Source of the DNA: Labia minor
Taxonomy: Eukaryota; Arthropoda; Insecta; Dermaptera; Spongiphoridae
Assembly (NCBI GenBank): GCA_963082975.1
Contig: OY720344.1
Span: 72,196,546-72,260,545, forward strand
Direction: 5' to 3'
Length of the DNA stretch: 64,000 nt
Each line of letters begins with the position of its first letter. Position 1 is the first letter of the stretch. The notes beneath the pieces are model-generated. The model saw only the letters and a program-made list of their open reading frames with translations. It made no database searches and was not told where the DNA came from. Below, piece after piece: positions 1 through 12,850 of the stretch. The position numbers and the translations under genes are program-made.

Positions 1-963
1 CCGCTTATATTAAGAAATCACGAAAATAAATAGCAACAGCCAGTCAAGACAGGATGGGATGCATGCTACACTTAGGAGATTAGATTAATAATTAAAATAT
101 TGAAAGAGCACGTGAAATAATTAATCAAAAAAAAAATATTATCTGTTGCAATCCTTATCGAATATTTAATTAAGTATTTTTTTTTATTCTTCTATCAAGA
201 AGAGCATCAGAAAAAATAATAATATGACATCAGTAGGCAATTGGGTTCTTTATTAAATGTGCATACCATCCGAAGATTTAAATCCATTTTATTATTATTA
301 ATATGAATATTATGATTTTGTTTTTTTTCTCGTTAATTTCACTATATTTAAATAGCTAGGTAACTAATATTTTTTTTACTATTATAAGTACAGGGTTTAT
401 GTTAATTTTATTTTTATTTTATATTTACATATTTTAGCACAAACTTCTTTTGACTACAGATAAAATTTTTAATAAAAAAATAATTTATTAAATTTATATT
501 AATAAGCATCTCTAATCCATTATCTCTCGCTATCTATGAATCTCGCAATCAAATCCATCATTCTCTCCAAATTCCATTATGTTTCCATATTTATTATTAA
601 CCTACTCGCATTTGAATATTCACTGCTTTTGTTTCAAATGGTTTCTTAATAAACAGACTACCAGAAAGCTTTTTTCAATTCTGGTTATTATAATCTTCTC
701 GATTTTATGATTTTAATTAAGGTATACATCGAGGCCGTGTGATTATTCGTTATATGGTAGATTCTACCATATTTTTATAATTTCATTTAATACAAATATA
801 ACATATAAGTAGTTAATTTTTCAACTAATGATATTATAATAAATTATAAATTATGTAAAATACATATTTTCAAACTTAAATTATTTATCCTAAATTGTTT
901 ATTTCACTTATATATAAATATATATACCTACATATTTATATCCTTGAAAAAAAACTACAAAAA
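1..963. other. AT-rich intergenic DNA
   Basis: Homopolymers and TA-rich words; nothing recognisable on either strand. Confidence 0.6.
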
Positions 964-1574
964 TCTGGAATGTCTCCACTCTATCTTGCAAATTTGAATT
1001 GAATTAATAAATTATTATATTTAAATGAAATTATATTAATTAAATTATAAATTAAAATTAATGAATATATATTAAACCAGCGCGTGTTTGACTCTTTGTT
1101 GATGGCACCACGTCACGTGCTGGCGCGTGGTTTGCAGTCGTGTTAAAAAATTAATTCCGGTACTTTCAGAGATTTCAAGCTGAAATTCTATATATAGCAG
1201 TTTTATACTATTTTTAATCAGGTGAAAAACTATAAAACATATATCTTTATTTTTAAAAAATTAATTCCGGTACTTTCAGAGATTTCAAGCTGAAATTCTA
1301 TATATAGCAGGTTTATACTATTTTTAATCAGGTGAAAAACTATAAAACATATATCTTTATTTTTAACGTCACTTTAGAGGAAAAAAAATGAAAACGTAGT
1401 AGATAAAAACCCTTTTCCGAAAGAGCTACATTTCTCAAAAGTTGATAGAAAACTACGAATTTTGAATAAAGTCCGCGTACCAATTTTCATTATACTAACT
1501 CAAATCGTTTTTGCTTAATCTTGTCTACATACACACACACACATGCACAGACATTTTTCTCTGGCGAGATAGTA
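964..1574 (+). mobile_element. Family 1 Helentron-like (HINE) non-autonomous element, copy A
   Basis: The copy opens with TCTGGAATGTCTCCACTC and closes with GGCGAGATAGTA, the same ends as the other family-1 copies. Its internal landmarks are ACCAGCGCGTGTTTG, the CACGTCACGTGCTGGCGCGTG block, TCCGGTACTTTCAG and a CA microsatellite. It lacks the 3' segment with TTCAAAACGTATAAAAACAT that other copies have between the microsatellite and the terminal hairpin. It carries an internal 110-bp tandem duplication, listed separately. There is no coding capacity. Confidence 0.75.
1145..1364 (+). repeat. 110-bp tandem duplication inside family-1 copy A
   Basis: Two adjacent 110-bp units (TTAATTCCGG starts at 1151 and again at 1261) appear identical except for one base, T at 1201 against G at 1311. 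The near identity, in an element otherwise diverged from its relatives, indicates a recent duplication. Other family-1 copies carry a single unit. Confidence 0.9.
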
Positions 1575-2013
1575 AAAAGATATATATATTCAATGATGTG
1601 AAGTAATTAATGTAATAATTTTGTTGAAATTCCTGTTGAGATTTTCAAGAGCTAATCAATTATATATATCTATATAAATAATATATAACGAATATTATGC
1701 AATTGGGGAGTCCCTTTACTTCATTGATTAAACACTTTTATGTATTTTTTTAAGCATTTTGTTTAAACTCAAACAGATATTTAGAAAAATTAATATTTAC
1801 TATAATTGTATATGATAAATAGTTAATATTAATAGAAAATTGAAAAATACTGTAAAAATTAAGGTGGAAGTGAAAGTAATGGGATATTCGAACAATATGT
1901 TATTTTTTGATATTTTAAATTTATAATGACTTCGTAGATACTATACTTTCATAAGATAAATACTTTTTTATAATTATTATTTTAATTATGTTTTTCCTGT
2001 TCATTGATATTAT

Positions 2014-2600
2014 TACTATCTCGAGAGAGATAGTATTGCGATCACGAAAATTGAATGTCGAGATTTTATGTTTTTACACGTTTTGAAGGTCCCTGAGTCA
2101 TTTTCACTAAGATTGAGAAAAATGTCTGTCTGTCTCTCTCTCTGTCTGTATGTGTATGTATGTATGTAGACAAGATTATGAAAAAACGGTTAGAGCTAGA
2201 ATAATGAAATTTTGTATACGGGCATTATTCAAAATTCGACTTTTGAGAAATGTAGCTCAACCGGAAGAGGGTCATTACCTACCACGTTTTGATTTTTTTC
2301 CTCTAAACTGACCGTAAAAATAAAGGTATATGTTTGATAGTTTTTCATATGATTAAAAATTGTATAAAACTGTTATATATAGAGTTTCAGATTGATTCAA
2401 TCGCTGAAAGTACCGGAATTAATATTTTAACACTGCAAATCACACGCCAGCTGGTGACGTGGTGTCATCAACAAAGAGCCAAACACGCGCTGCTTTAATA
2501 AATATTATTTATTATTTTTAATTTATAATTTAATTTAAATATAATATATGTTTTTTAATCCAATTCAAATTGAGGAATAGCTGAGTGGAGACACTGAAGA
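2014..2600 (-). mobile_element. Family 1 Helentron-like element, copy B
   Basis: This is a near full-length copy on the minus strand. The 3' hairpin ACTATCTC/GAGATAGT lies at 2015-2034, followed by ACGTTTTGAAGGTCCCTGAG, a GTCT/TGTA microsatellite, TTTTTCCTCTAAACTGACCG, the CACGCC...GACGTGG block and the terminal AGTGGAGACACT. It lies 440 bp from copy A in opposite orientation, so the pair forms an inverted repeat of roughly 600 bp. Confidence 0.75.
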
Positions 2601-5600
2601 TTTTTTTGGTTAGTACTGACCAAATCTTGTTATTTATAAAAAGAAATAATCAATTATGAAACATTTAAAATTAAAATCAGTATGTATGTTAGATTATGAA
2701 GATGATCTATTGAATGAATTTCAAAAGAAAGGAAATATGAGAAAACTGCAGATAGGCAGTACTAATAGTTTGTAAAAAGGGAAATTAATTTTGAAAAACA
2801 ATGAAGACAATGATTAATAAATTTTAGAAATTGGGATGCAGGTGGATCAAGATTAGAGGAGACGATTGAAGAAATGGAATCGTTGCGAACAAAAAAAGTA
2901 AGTTCCATTACAGTTCATACATATTTTTTACAAAATTATTGTTACTGATAACATACAATACGGATTAATAAAATTGTTTTATTTAATTTCCATTTGTAAG
3001 GTAATTTCTTAGAAATTATTTATCTTGAAATTATTTATATTTCATTATCAAAAATTAAAAAAAATATATATTTAATATTATAATATTATGTATTATCTAT
3101 ATATATATTTAATATATTTCTTTCTGTTATGTAAAGAATTTGAATTAATATTTGATTGGAATACAAAGTTATACTAATCCACCTAAATATAATTCGAATG
3201 AAACGTTTTTAAGATTAATTTGATTAACATAATAATAATCGTCTTATCAGAATTATCAGGATTTAAATTTCCCACGAATTCATAAAATCGTGGTAGAGGT
3301 AGAGGAGGTGGGGAAACAAATCTTAAATAAGACGTCATATACGAGAACACAAAATTCAATTAAATAATATTGTAAATATTAACTTAACTGGCATTGAAAG
3401 ATTATGTTTACAATTCTTATATATTTCTTTCATTAAGATAATTTAAGAAAAAAAAAAATGAAAACAAAATTTTGTTGGATTATTGACTACTAGATTTTAA
3501 ATTACAAGTGAATTGATATCGTTCATTATCTGTGAGATTTCATGATTAGGCATTTATCATTTGGTATCCAATGTAATTAATATATATAGTTCACCAATTG
3601 GTTTGAGAGCTGGTATTCTTATCGTATGAAAATTCCATGAAATGAAATCGAGAATCACTGACATGAAAAGGAGACTGACTTTGTCTTCAATTGCCTAAAG
3701 AATTTTTCCTCCCCGTTCTTCCTACATCTACTATATATATATAGTAAGGTTGTGGTGTTCATTTCATAATTCTATTTCATTATATGATTAAAAAATTATC
3801 TTCGAGTTCACTTAAATCTTTCTTAGGTCCCAGAAACAAGTGTTTTAATTAATAATGAGGAATGCTCAGTCAATGCGTTTATTTCATCATCTTATCTCAT
3901 TTGAAATTTTTTTATTGATTTTTTTTTATTTTGATAAAAGTTAAGTATCATATACAACAAAACAATATTATATTTAAATTTTATTGAATTAATATTTGAA
4001 TATTTCCATTCATAATGATTAATAATTCATAATGATTATTTATTTTATGTTTTTGGTTTTTTAATTATTGAATTTTATAAAGTCTATAAAAGACCCATTT
4101 ATAATTTAAATCTTACTTATCTTCTTGTATTTTAGGGTAACTGTTTGAATATTTTAATATTATAGGCAAAATATAAATGTAAACTTCAAATTATTTAACT
4201 GTGAAAATATGTCATGATTCAACATTTCAATTCATATATTTCAAAAAGTTTTGTGAATTTTGTTCATTCACATGTGATAGTGATATTTGAAATGTCTTTT
4301 AAAAGGTTTTAAAATTGCGTTTTCTAGAAAATCTTGTTTAAAATCAGAAATTAATTAATAATTTAGATTAATTATGATTTATATTTTGGAAATGGGATAG
4401 AAAAATTATCAAATTAAGAGAATTTCTATTTTTATAGGTTTTTTATACATATATTTATTAAGATCTCATTTATGGGAAAATAATTTAAATTTATTTGTTC
4501 TATATATATATATATATATATTATATTTATTTTAAAAATAACAATATATTTTCTTAATTGTTTTTCTTTTAAAAGAAAATTAAAATATATCCTCTAAAAT
4601 ATTTTATAATTTATTTGTATTATAGAATTAATTAAATAATATAAATTTAACAAATTATATTTAATTAAAAATTTAGAAATAAAAATTAATATAATTTTAT
4701 TAATTCTGGAAATATCTTGAATTAATATTTTTATATTAATTGTCTAATAAATAATATATTATATTTAGGGTAGACCGGAGAAACTTTACAAGGAGGGAAA
4801 ATGTTTTCAAGATAGGTTTCAAGAAAGCTCATCCCATCTTTAAGAAATAAATGGCCCACATAGTAATGAACAAATAAAATGTTCTTCAGAGGGAAAGGAA
4901 AAATAAAAATTTTGGATATAAACTCCTCGATATAGAGTTGAACTTGCTCCAGAACTGGTGAAACTAGTCTTAATTATGAAGTCTATAAGTGTAAATTTTC
5001 TTTAAAATGTGTATATCCAAAATCTCTCTAATTTTCACTTGGGTGTCCAGAATCTCCCTACCCTATGTCCAATATCCCTCCGTATAGAGAGAAACTAGTG
5101 CCCTGGTCTCCCATATTCGTCACAATTATAGTCATTTTTTTGTTTTTAAGAAATTAACAAGGTACTATTATAAAAATGAAAAATATTTATTATAAAAAAC
5201 AAAAAAGTAAAATTATATTTTATTTTTTTATTTTTCAACATTTTTCTTCTTATTCTCAAAGAATTTTTAACGCCGTTGATTGTCAATAGTCATAGGTTTT
5301 TTGTTAATCACCTCGCTGTACATTTACACAAGGTTTAATTAATCAGTCTAAAAACTGAAAAACTGATATCATTGGTAATATAGATAATTTTTTTTTTCAA
5401 TATTCATACTCTATCTCTAAATAATGAGTGTTACATTAAATTCAAATATTTTACTTTATTTCAGTTATAACTCTATATGTAATGTAATATATTGAGAAAA
5501 TATATATATTAGTTTCAGTAAAACTTAAACCCATATATCGCAATAGAATGGAAGATTTCAAATAAGAGAACTTCGAACGGTTTCGTAAATTGCTAAACAA

Positions 5601-5928
5601 TTAGCCAATGGAAGGTTAACGTTTTTAATGATTCATCGGCTTAAGCGACACTCAATTGATATAATATTGACATAGATTTAATTATAATCGTGTCCTATTA
5701 TCATAAAAATTGATCTTTTTTTACGTGATATTATCTATGATCAAACTAAGAAAAAATTATCTAGAAAAATTAATCAGTTAAGAATATTCTGGAAAAACAA
5801 ATATTATTCAATTTATTCATTATATGTTTTATTGAAAGAAATATTTATTAATTATATTTTATTATTATTATTATTATTAAACGATTATATTGCAAAACGA
5901 GGAAATTAAGAAATATAGCCATATGTGT

Positions 5929-5965
<37 letters not shown>

Positions 5966-8358
5966 TAAAATCCTAATTTGAAAATATGGAATGGTATATT
6001 AGGGAGTATTAACAAAAATGGTTTGTCTCGTTATGATTCAAAAAACTATAAATAATAATGATTAAATTCAGAAGAATTTATAATAAAGTTTTGAAAGATT
6101 ATGAATTTATATAATTTTTTCTTAGTTTGACATTCACATTATGATTTTCATTCACTTCATGATACATTCTCATTGGTCAATATTTGTAATTATAAATACG
6201 GCTTCAGTTATTTCAACATTAATATCAATAATTTTTGAAACCATTAATTAATTTTCAAAATTAAATAAATAACAAAATTTTAGATATATTTATAAAAATA
6301 GAAATATCAATTACATAATCTATAGAAAGTTTCTATATTTTTATCTATTCATTTATCTATAATTACGCATATTTTAAACTATAATATTAAAGCTATAATT
6401 AACTTTAATCTTTTATTATGAATAGTTAACTTTTATGGCATGATAGCTAGGAAGTTAACAACTATAAAAAATATATAAAATACTTGTAGTTCAAAATTAT
6501 CTAAGTTCCTATATAATAAAATATATCTCTATAAACAATAAATAATCAAAATTTAATTAACAAAATTTGAGTGAAAATCGGAATATCCACAAAAAATTAT
6601 AATGAATCAATTAATATATTAATCACTAAAGTATAAAAATAATTACTAATATAAAATTTATTGTTTTAATAGTAATGTAATTATGTGTAAATATATTTGG
6701 AAGATTGAGACTATCTGTTGAACAGATCATACGACACCTCTATCCCGATTAAACGGTAATCTATTGAAGAGGTGCTATTATTTTATATAATGAACAAAAG
6801 TTTAGGGTTGCATTATTTTCTAAAAGTTATATATAGATTGTCGATTAACTTTTTTGAATCAAATATAATCATGGTTGATATATTTATTAGGGAAATCGTA
6901 TATCTGTACAATCAAACCATATTTTTTTTTAATTTTGTTATTAATGTATATGATATACATCTCGTTACACTTATTCTTAATATTCATTTATAAAAAAAAT
7001 TAGTTTTATTACAATTTGACTTGAAACTAAAAATGAAGAAAATCTAAAAAAAAAGAATAGATTATATCTTCAATAACGCTTAATAAAATAAACCTTAATA
7101 TTGAATAAATCGATATTTAATTTATTAATGTTGATTTAAATTAATTAATTATTTGTATTAATTTATTTATTTATAAGTATTTATTTGTAATTAATAGAAT
7201 TCGCCCCTTTTATGAGAAACTTTTAAGTTACCCAATCTACCCCAGACATATGCAATTGGGATTCCAAATATTTTGGATAGAATACTTATCTATAAATTAT
7301 TAGAATAATATATAAATAAGGGTAATTTAATCTAATAAATTCACTTTCATATATTTAAATTTAAAACATAAATTATTATATTTATACTTAGGTGTATATA
7401 TATTTCAACATTTTAATTAAATTTTTGGACTTTTTTGTTATCTTAATTTATGGTAATTTATTTTAAAAACTTTCTATTTATCAATGACAGTTAATTAATT
7501 ATAATAAAAAAATTACCAAAATTTAAATTTTTTTTTAATTTATTGATTCAATAGTTGATTTTTATCAAAATATGTCTTAAAGTAATTAAACATATAGAAA
7601 AGAAAAATAATTTATTTTAAATTCATAAACTTGTCAAATATATAATATTTATATCATATTTATTTGTCAGATATCAATAGATAATTAAAATAGAAAAACA
7701 ATAAATGAAGATAATCAATTTTGGTGATTTTAATTGACGTTTTATAATGTTTTTATTATACTTTCATATCATTAATTTGTTTTTGTGATAGATGTTTACA
7801 ATATCGGTACAATCTATATTCAAATAAATAAATACTCAGAGACAATTTTAAGAGTTATGTGGAAAAATTTCTAAAGTCAAATTTGAATTCCCCATGACAT
7901 GAAACGTAAAGATAAGTAAAAAAATTTAAATTCTTTTTAAAAATCTTTTATTATTATTTATAAACTCGTATGTAGATTTATATTTCCTTATCTTTTATAT
8001 ATGCTTAGGTATATAATATATATTCTTCTTACTGATTTTGTCATTTGAAATTGGTCACGCCAGTTTTTAATTAATTAAATTTAGATAAAAGAAATAAATA
8101 CATAAACCAAAAAAATATTTATTGATTAAAATAATTTGGATGAAAAATCAAATGGAATTTCCCAATCGAGATAATTTTGAACAAAAATTGAGTAGGTCGT
8201 ACGTGAATTGATAAGAATTTCTGATAATATTTGATAAAAAGAAAGTATAAAAATCAGGATTCTTGATATTAAATCAATATTAAAAAAATATTACCGAGCA
8301 TTATACATACAACTAGGTAACATTCAATCGTTGTTTAAGACAACAATTAAAAACAAAA
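2601..8358. other. AT-rich intergenic DNA, no gene
   Basis: It contains (TA)n at 4503-4522 and 5934-5961 and a (TTA)n near 5860. The 73-codon frame at 6772-6993 is hydrophobic because of its AT codons and resembles nothing known. Slightly more complex tracts at 3600-3740 and 4790-5110 show no family. Confidence 0.55.
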
Positions 8359-8954
8359 TCTGGAGTGTCTCCACTCGACTATCTTGCAAATTTGAATTGG
8401 ATTAATTAACATATATTATATTTAAATTAAATTTAATTAGTTAAATTATGAATTAAAATTAATAAATAATATTTATTAAACCAGCGCGTGTTTGGCTCTT
8501 TGTTGATGGCGCCACGTCACGTGCTGGCGCGTGATTTGTAATGTTAAAATATTAAAATTCTGGTACTTTCAGCAATTCAATCAAGCTGAAATTCTATATA
8601 TAGCAGTTTTATACAATTTTTAATCAGGTGAAAAACTATCAAATATATATCTTTATTTTTACGGTCACCTTAGAGAAAAAAAAAAATCAAAACTTGGTAG
8701 GTAATGGTCCTCTTCCGGATGAGCTACATTTCTCATAAGTTAAAAACTACGAATTTTGAAATAATGTCCGTGTACCAAATTTCATTATTCTAGCTCAAAC
8801 GGTTTTGCGTAATCTTGTCTACACACACACACACACACATACATTTTTCTCAACCTCAGTGAAAATGATTCAGGAACCTTCAAAACGTATAAAAACATCA
8901 AAATCTCGTTATCGAAAATTTCCGTGATCGCAATACTATCTCTGTCGAGATCAT
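8359..8954 (+). mobile_element. Family 1 Helentron-like element, copy C (most complete)
   Basis: This is the best copy for defining the family. The 5' end TCTGGAGTGTCTCCACTCGA contains a small hairpin (TGGAG-TGT-CTCCA). ACTATCTTGC follows and corresponds to the sub-terminal inverted repeat ACTATCTCGC of other copies, which is the inverse of the 3' hairpin arm GCGAGATAGT. A CA microsatellite lies at about 8820-8840. The 3' end is ATACTATCTCTGTCGAGAT, with the hairpin partly mutated. The 596-bp copy has no ORF. The architecture matches HINE/DINE-1-like derivatives of Helentrons; no autonomous partner is in the window. Confidence 0.75.
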
Positions 8955-9054
8955 AATTTATTTAAATTTAAATTTTCAAATTATAATAATTAAAAGAAAA
9001 TAATTTAAAAAAAGTACAAGGAAAAAAAGTCAGTTAATTTTGAAGAATTTGATT

Positions 9055-9340
9055 GGGTGAGGGGGAAGGAGAGGAGATTTCTTCATTTCGTTTAAATGCT
9101 GACACAGCTATCGAAAGTGGAGTTTCATTTGGGAACTCGTGTCTGGCACAGGTTGTCCTCTAATAATATTCATTATAAACAGAGAAGCATATAGAACCAA
9201 CAGGGAAGGGGTCATCATACCCAATATGGGGAATATCCTGTCATGTGACAAATTCTAGCAAATGTCAGCGCATTGTCTATCAGTTAATGACCGTCCCAGC
9301 TAACGAAATTGTCTGCCGTTACAAGCGCATAATGAATTAA
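9055..9340. other. GC-richer single-copy island (putative cis-regulatory)
   Basis: Complex sequence between repeats, with a polypurine start (GTGAGGGGGAAGGAGAGGAG), a MARE-like TGCTGACACAGC at 9097-9108, AATATTCATTATAAAC and CAGTTAATGACCGTC. No frame of protein-like quality crosses it. Island status comes from composition alone. Confidence 0.35.
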
Positions 9341-10087
9341 CAATAAATTTAAAAAAAATATTATATACATACCTTCACAAAGATTTAATAGATAATAATA
9401 TTCAGATATTTTATTACTAAAAATCAAATACTCTAAAATCCAAATTCGAAAAATTAACTAACAATAAGAAAACCTTCAATTATTTTTTTATTTTATTATC
9501 GTTTAAGATAAATAAATATCAGTATTATTTTTCAAATAATAAATAGAAATATTTATATGAAATGAACGATAGTTTAGCTATCATATATGCAATTTTTAAA
9601 AGTCTACTAGGCTACATTTATACTCATAAATTAAATAAAAAATGAAATAAATTGATAATTAAGTAGCAATAGTAGATTATTCCTATACTTTAGAAGTAAA
9701 CATATATTTTTTTTTATTGTTCAGATAAAATTCTTGAATAAAATCTCTAGAAATCAAAGTGCTTATATCAAAAGGTATGATAATCCAACATATATATAAA
9801 TATTTAAGATTAAGGTAAAAATTCTTTGAAATAAAAGTAATCTTTAACTTTCGGGATCATAAAAGAATTAAATAAATATAAATTACTACGTTATTAGTTA
9901 TCTATTTTGATAACACAAGTAATTTATATTTATAAGATTAAATCAAAATGATTTTTATAGAATCTCTATAATCACATCTATTATAATATATTTAATAAAT
10001 TTATATTATATTTTATATTATATAAAAATTATATATTGTTATATTTTGTATCTGGCATTTCAGAACTTTGACGCATTAAATATTTTT

Positions 10088-10750
10088 ACCGACCGACGAT
10101 AGTAAGGGAGGTATTGTTTTCACACCAAATTTCACATGTGGAGATTTTTACATATCTCCACGAATTATGCATTTTCTAAACAGAAAAAAGTATTTTTAGC
10201 ATGATGTCTGGCCGTCCGTCCGTTTGTCCGTCCGTCTGTCCGTCCGTCCGTCCGTCCGTATATGTGTACAGCCTGAACGGCTGAACGGATTTTGATGAAA
10301 TTTGGTATATTTACTTAATGCATCAGTGGGATGAATTGATCAACTTTTGGTGCAAATCCGGAAACCGGAAGTGGTAGTATTAGCGATCGACGATAGGAAG
10401 GGAAGGGTTATTTTCACACCAAATTTCACATGAGGAGATTTTTTTATATATCACCACGAATCATGCACTTTGTATTGGTTTTATCCTCGGGAAAATCATA
10501 TTTATTAGTTTTTTCTTGATTTAAAATTATATGACGTCATCCAGCCATTCATGACATCACAGCCTGGTCTTGCATATATATTATAAATAAAATAAAATTA
10601 AAAATGTTTATATTTATTATTTATGTATGCCTATCTGTTTTTTATTACATTAATAGATATATGAAAATTATTTGAAATTGTTTCTGTAGCTGGAAATTAA
10701 TTTATTTCAAACCGTCGGTCGGTTCGGACCTGGCCACAGGTCAACTTATT
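10088..10750 (+). mobile_element. Family 2 Helentron-like (HINE) element, copy a (complete)
   Basis: The element starts ACCGACCGACG (10088-10098), and its exact inverse CGTCGGTCGGT lies at 10713-10723, just before a terminal hairpin GACCTG-GCCA-CAGGTC (10727-10742) and AACTTATT. A (GTCC)n tract occupies about 10206-10258. Two related internal blocks carry CACACCAAATTTCACATG. This combination of 5' sub-terminal repeat, its inverse near the 3' end, microsatellite core and 3' stem-loop is the HINE/DINE-1 layout. There is no ORF. Confidence 0.8.
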
Positions 10751-10901
10751 TTAATTAAAGAATTATTTACATTGAAAATAATATAATAATAATAGTGATA
10801 TTTATGATTAAAAGAGCAAGTTTTGCTTCATAAATTTTGTTTTCACCACTTGAATCATTGCAATATTTTGATTTAAGAATATTTTTTATATAATTTTATA
10901 A

Positions 10902-11226
10902 ACGTTTTGATTTTTTTTTCCTCTAAAGTGACCGTAAAAATAAAGATATATGTTTGATAATTTTTCACATGATTAATAATTGTATAAAACTGCTATATAT
11001 AGAATTTCAGCTTGATTGATTCGCTGAAATTACTAGAATTAATTTTTTAACACTGCAAATCTCACGCGCCAACACGTGACTTGGTGCCATCAACAAAAAG
11101 CCAAACATGCTCTGGTTTAATATTTATTATTTATAATTTATAATTAATTAAATTTAATTTAAATATAATATATTATGTTATTTAATCCAATACAAATTGC
11201 GAGATAGTAGAGTGGAGACACTCCAG
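10902..11226 (-). mobile_element. Family 1 Helentron-like element, copy D (5' half only)
   Basis: The minus-strand copy retains the terminal AGTGGAGACACTCCAG at 11211-11226, the sub-terminal GCGAGATAGTAG, the CACGCGCCAACACGTGAC block and TTTTTCCTCTAAAGTGACCG. It stops abruptly at ACGTTTTGAT, so the microsatellite and 3' hairpin are missing. Which process truncated it cannot be seen. Confidence 0.7.
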
Positions 11227-11969
11227 CTAATTTAATTTTTATTATCGATAGGGGATTAAGAATATAATTTGGTATTAAGTTATTTGCTGAAATTGAAAAA
11301 CTGATAATGAAGATAATTTTAGTAGTTTTTTTTAGATTTTGTTTTAAATTCAGAGAAATCCTTGAATAATATTTTTTCTATAAAATACGTTTGAAAAAGA
11401 TACTGAATTGCTGAATTCCCTGAAGTGATAATAATTTTAATGGCAATTTAAATTCTCTTGTTACATCAAATAAATTTACCCTTAATAATATAATATTAAA
11501 TTTATATATTTTATATTATTATGTGTTATTTTTCTATATTTATATTATTCATTAATAATTATTTAGTCATTATAAAATATAACAGATTTAGTTACTAAAT
11601 AAAAAAGTAAATATGAATTAATGATAAATTTATGAAACTGGAAAAAAGAATGATTTATTGATTGTTAGAGAAAGTTAAAATATGAAATGTAAACATTAAT
11701 TATTTATTTTTAATTATAGTAGAAAAAAATGTATTATAATTAACCGCACGTGTGTGTACTAGATAAACTTAAACTTATAAAAAACTCATGGAATAAATTA
11801 CTAATATATAATTTAAATAATGGTATTATTATCAATACATAAATTTTACAACAAAGCTTAATTAGACAAGTAATATATATTTTTTTATAATTTTACTCAA
11901 TATCAAAATTATATATTATTTAATAGTATATTTAATAAATATTATTATATAATTATATATTATTAAATT

Positions 11970-12011
<42 letters not shown>

Positions 12012-12599
12012 CTATGTAGTATTATATTAACTAAAAAAATGTAAAATAATTAATCGCACGTGTTCTAGATAACATTAAAGTTATAAATTTGTTTAGTGCA
12101 GTGCAAAAACATGAAATTTAATGAATATACAATGTTTATTGATATTTATTTATTTCATATTTCAGAATGTCTCCTTTACAGTCACTCCATTTTTGTCTCT
12201 AGCTCTAATGATCTCGAAAGTGCTAGACACTTAAATATCTTTAGAATATTTATTTAATTATTGTTAAATTTATCATTTTGTTAATTGTATATGAATGGAT
12301 TGTTTTTTAAACAAGATTCTGATATGATTACTTGCTGTATAGTGTTACTTATACATTAATAATGAAAATATTTCATTTAAACAAAGAATTTATTATTTTA
12401 TGATATGGATGTATTCCTGGAATTTTGTAAAATTTCCAAAATTTGATTTTTTTACAGTTTTTACAGCTGAAAAAATATTTCGCTGTTTGGAGTCCAGTAG
12501 CTTTTCTAATAGTTTCATTGTTACTTTAAAAAAAATATCAGATGTTTTACATAAATGAAACATTTATGGAAAATAGTCGCCTGAATATTTAAAACAAGA
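11227..12599. other. AT-rich intergenic DNA
   Basis: It contains (TA)n at 11966-12006. AATTAACCGCACGTGTGTGT near 11740 and AATTAATCGCACGTGTTCTA near 12047, each followed by GATAAAC/GATAACATTAAA, suggest a small local duplication. Otherwise nothing. Confidence 0.5.
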
Positions 12600-12850
12600 T
12601 AAAATAAATAAGAATGATAAAAAATCAATTACGTTTCGATCATTTGGTAAAACTACTAGGTTTGCGGAGCGATAAGATATGGTATTGGAGGATCTTCAAT
12701 TGACTCAAAGAGATTTAACAGAGGCTTTATGCATTTCATTGGGCACAGTGAGCAATTTTTTGAGTGTTAATTTGGGTTTAAAAAAACTATGTGCAAAATG
12801 GGTCGGTTTCTTCATTTCAGTACTGCGAACTTATTGAAAAACCTTTTATA
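12600..12850 (+). pseudogene. Mariner transposase fragment (N-terminal helix-turn-helix region)
   Basis: The frame starting at 12688 reads EDLQLTQRDLTEALCISLGT, followed by VSNFLSVNLGLKKLCAKWVG. This matches the second helix-turn-helix of mariner transposases (the family pattern is ISxGxxxxxLxxxLGxxKxxAxWV). The frame ends about 20 codons later at a stop, the catalytic domain is absent, and the upstream sequence with ACGTTTCGATCATTTGGTAA is out of frame. This is a decayed fragment; no terminal repeats were recognised. Confidence 0.6.

Noticed and set aside
6772..6993. 73-codon frame with hydrophobic stretches
   Set aside because: Phe/Ile/Tyr-rich because of AT codons; no motif, no codon bias, and flanked by AT desert.
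10206..10258. CRISPR-like regular repeat (GTCC units)
   Set aside because: Simple microsatellite inside a transposon with no spacers; eukaryotic context.
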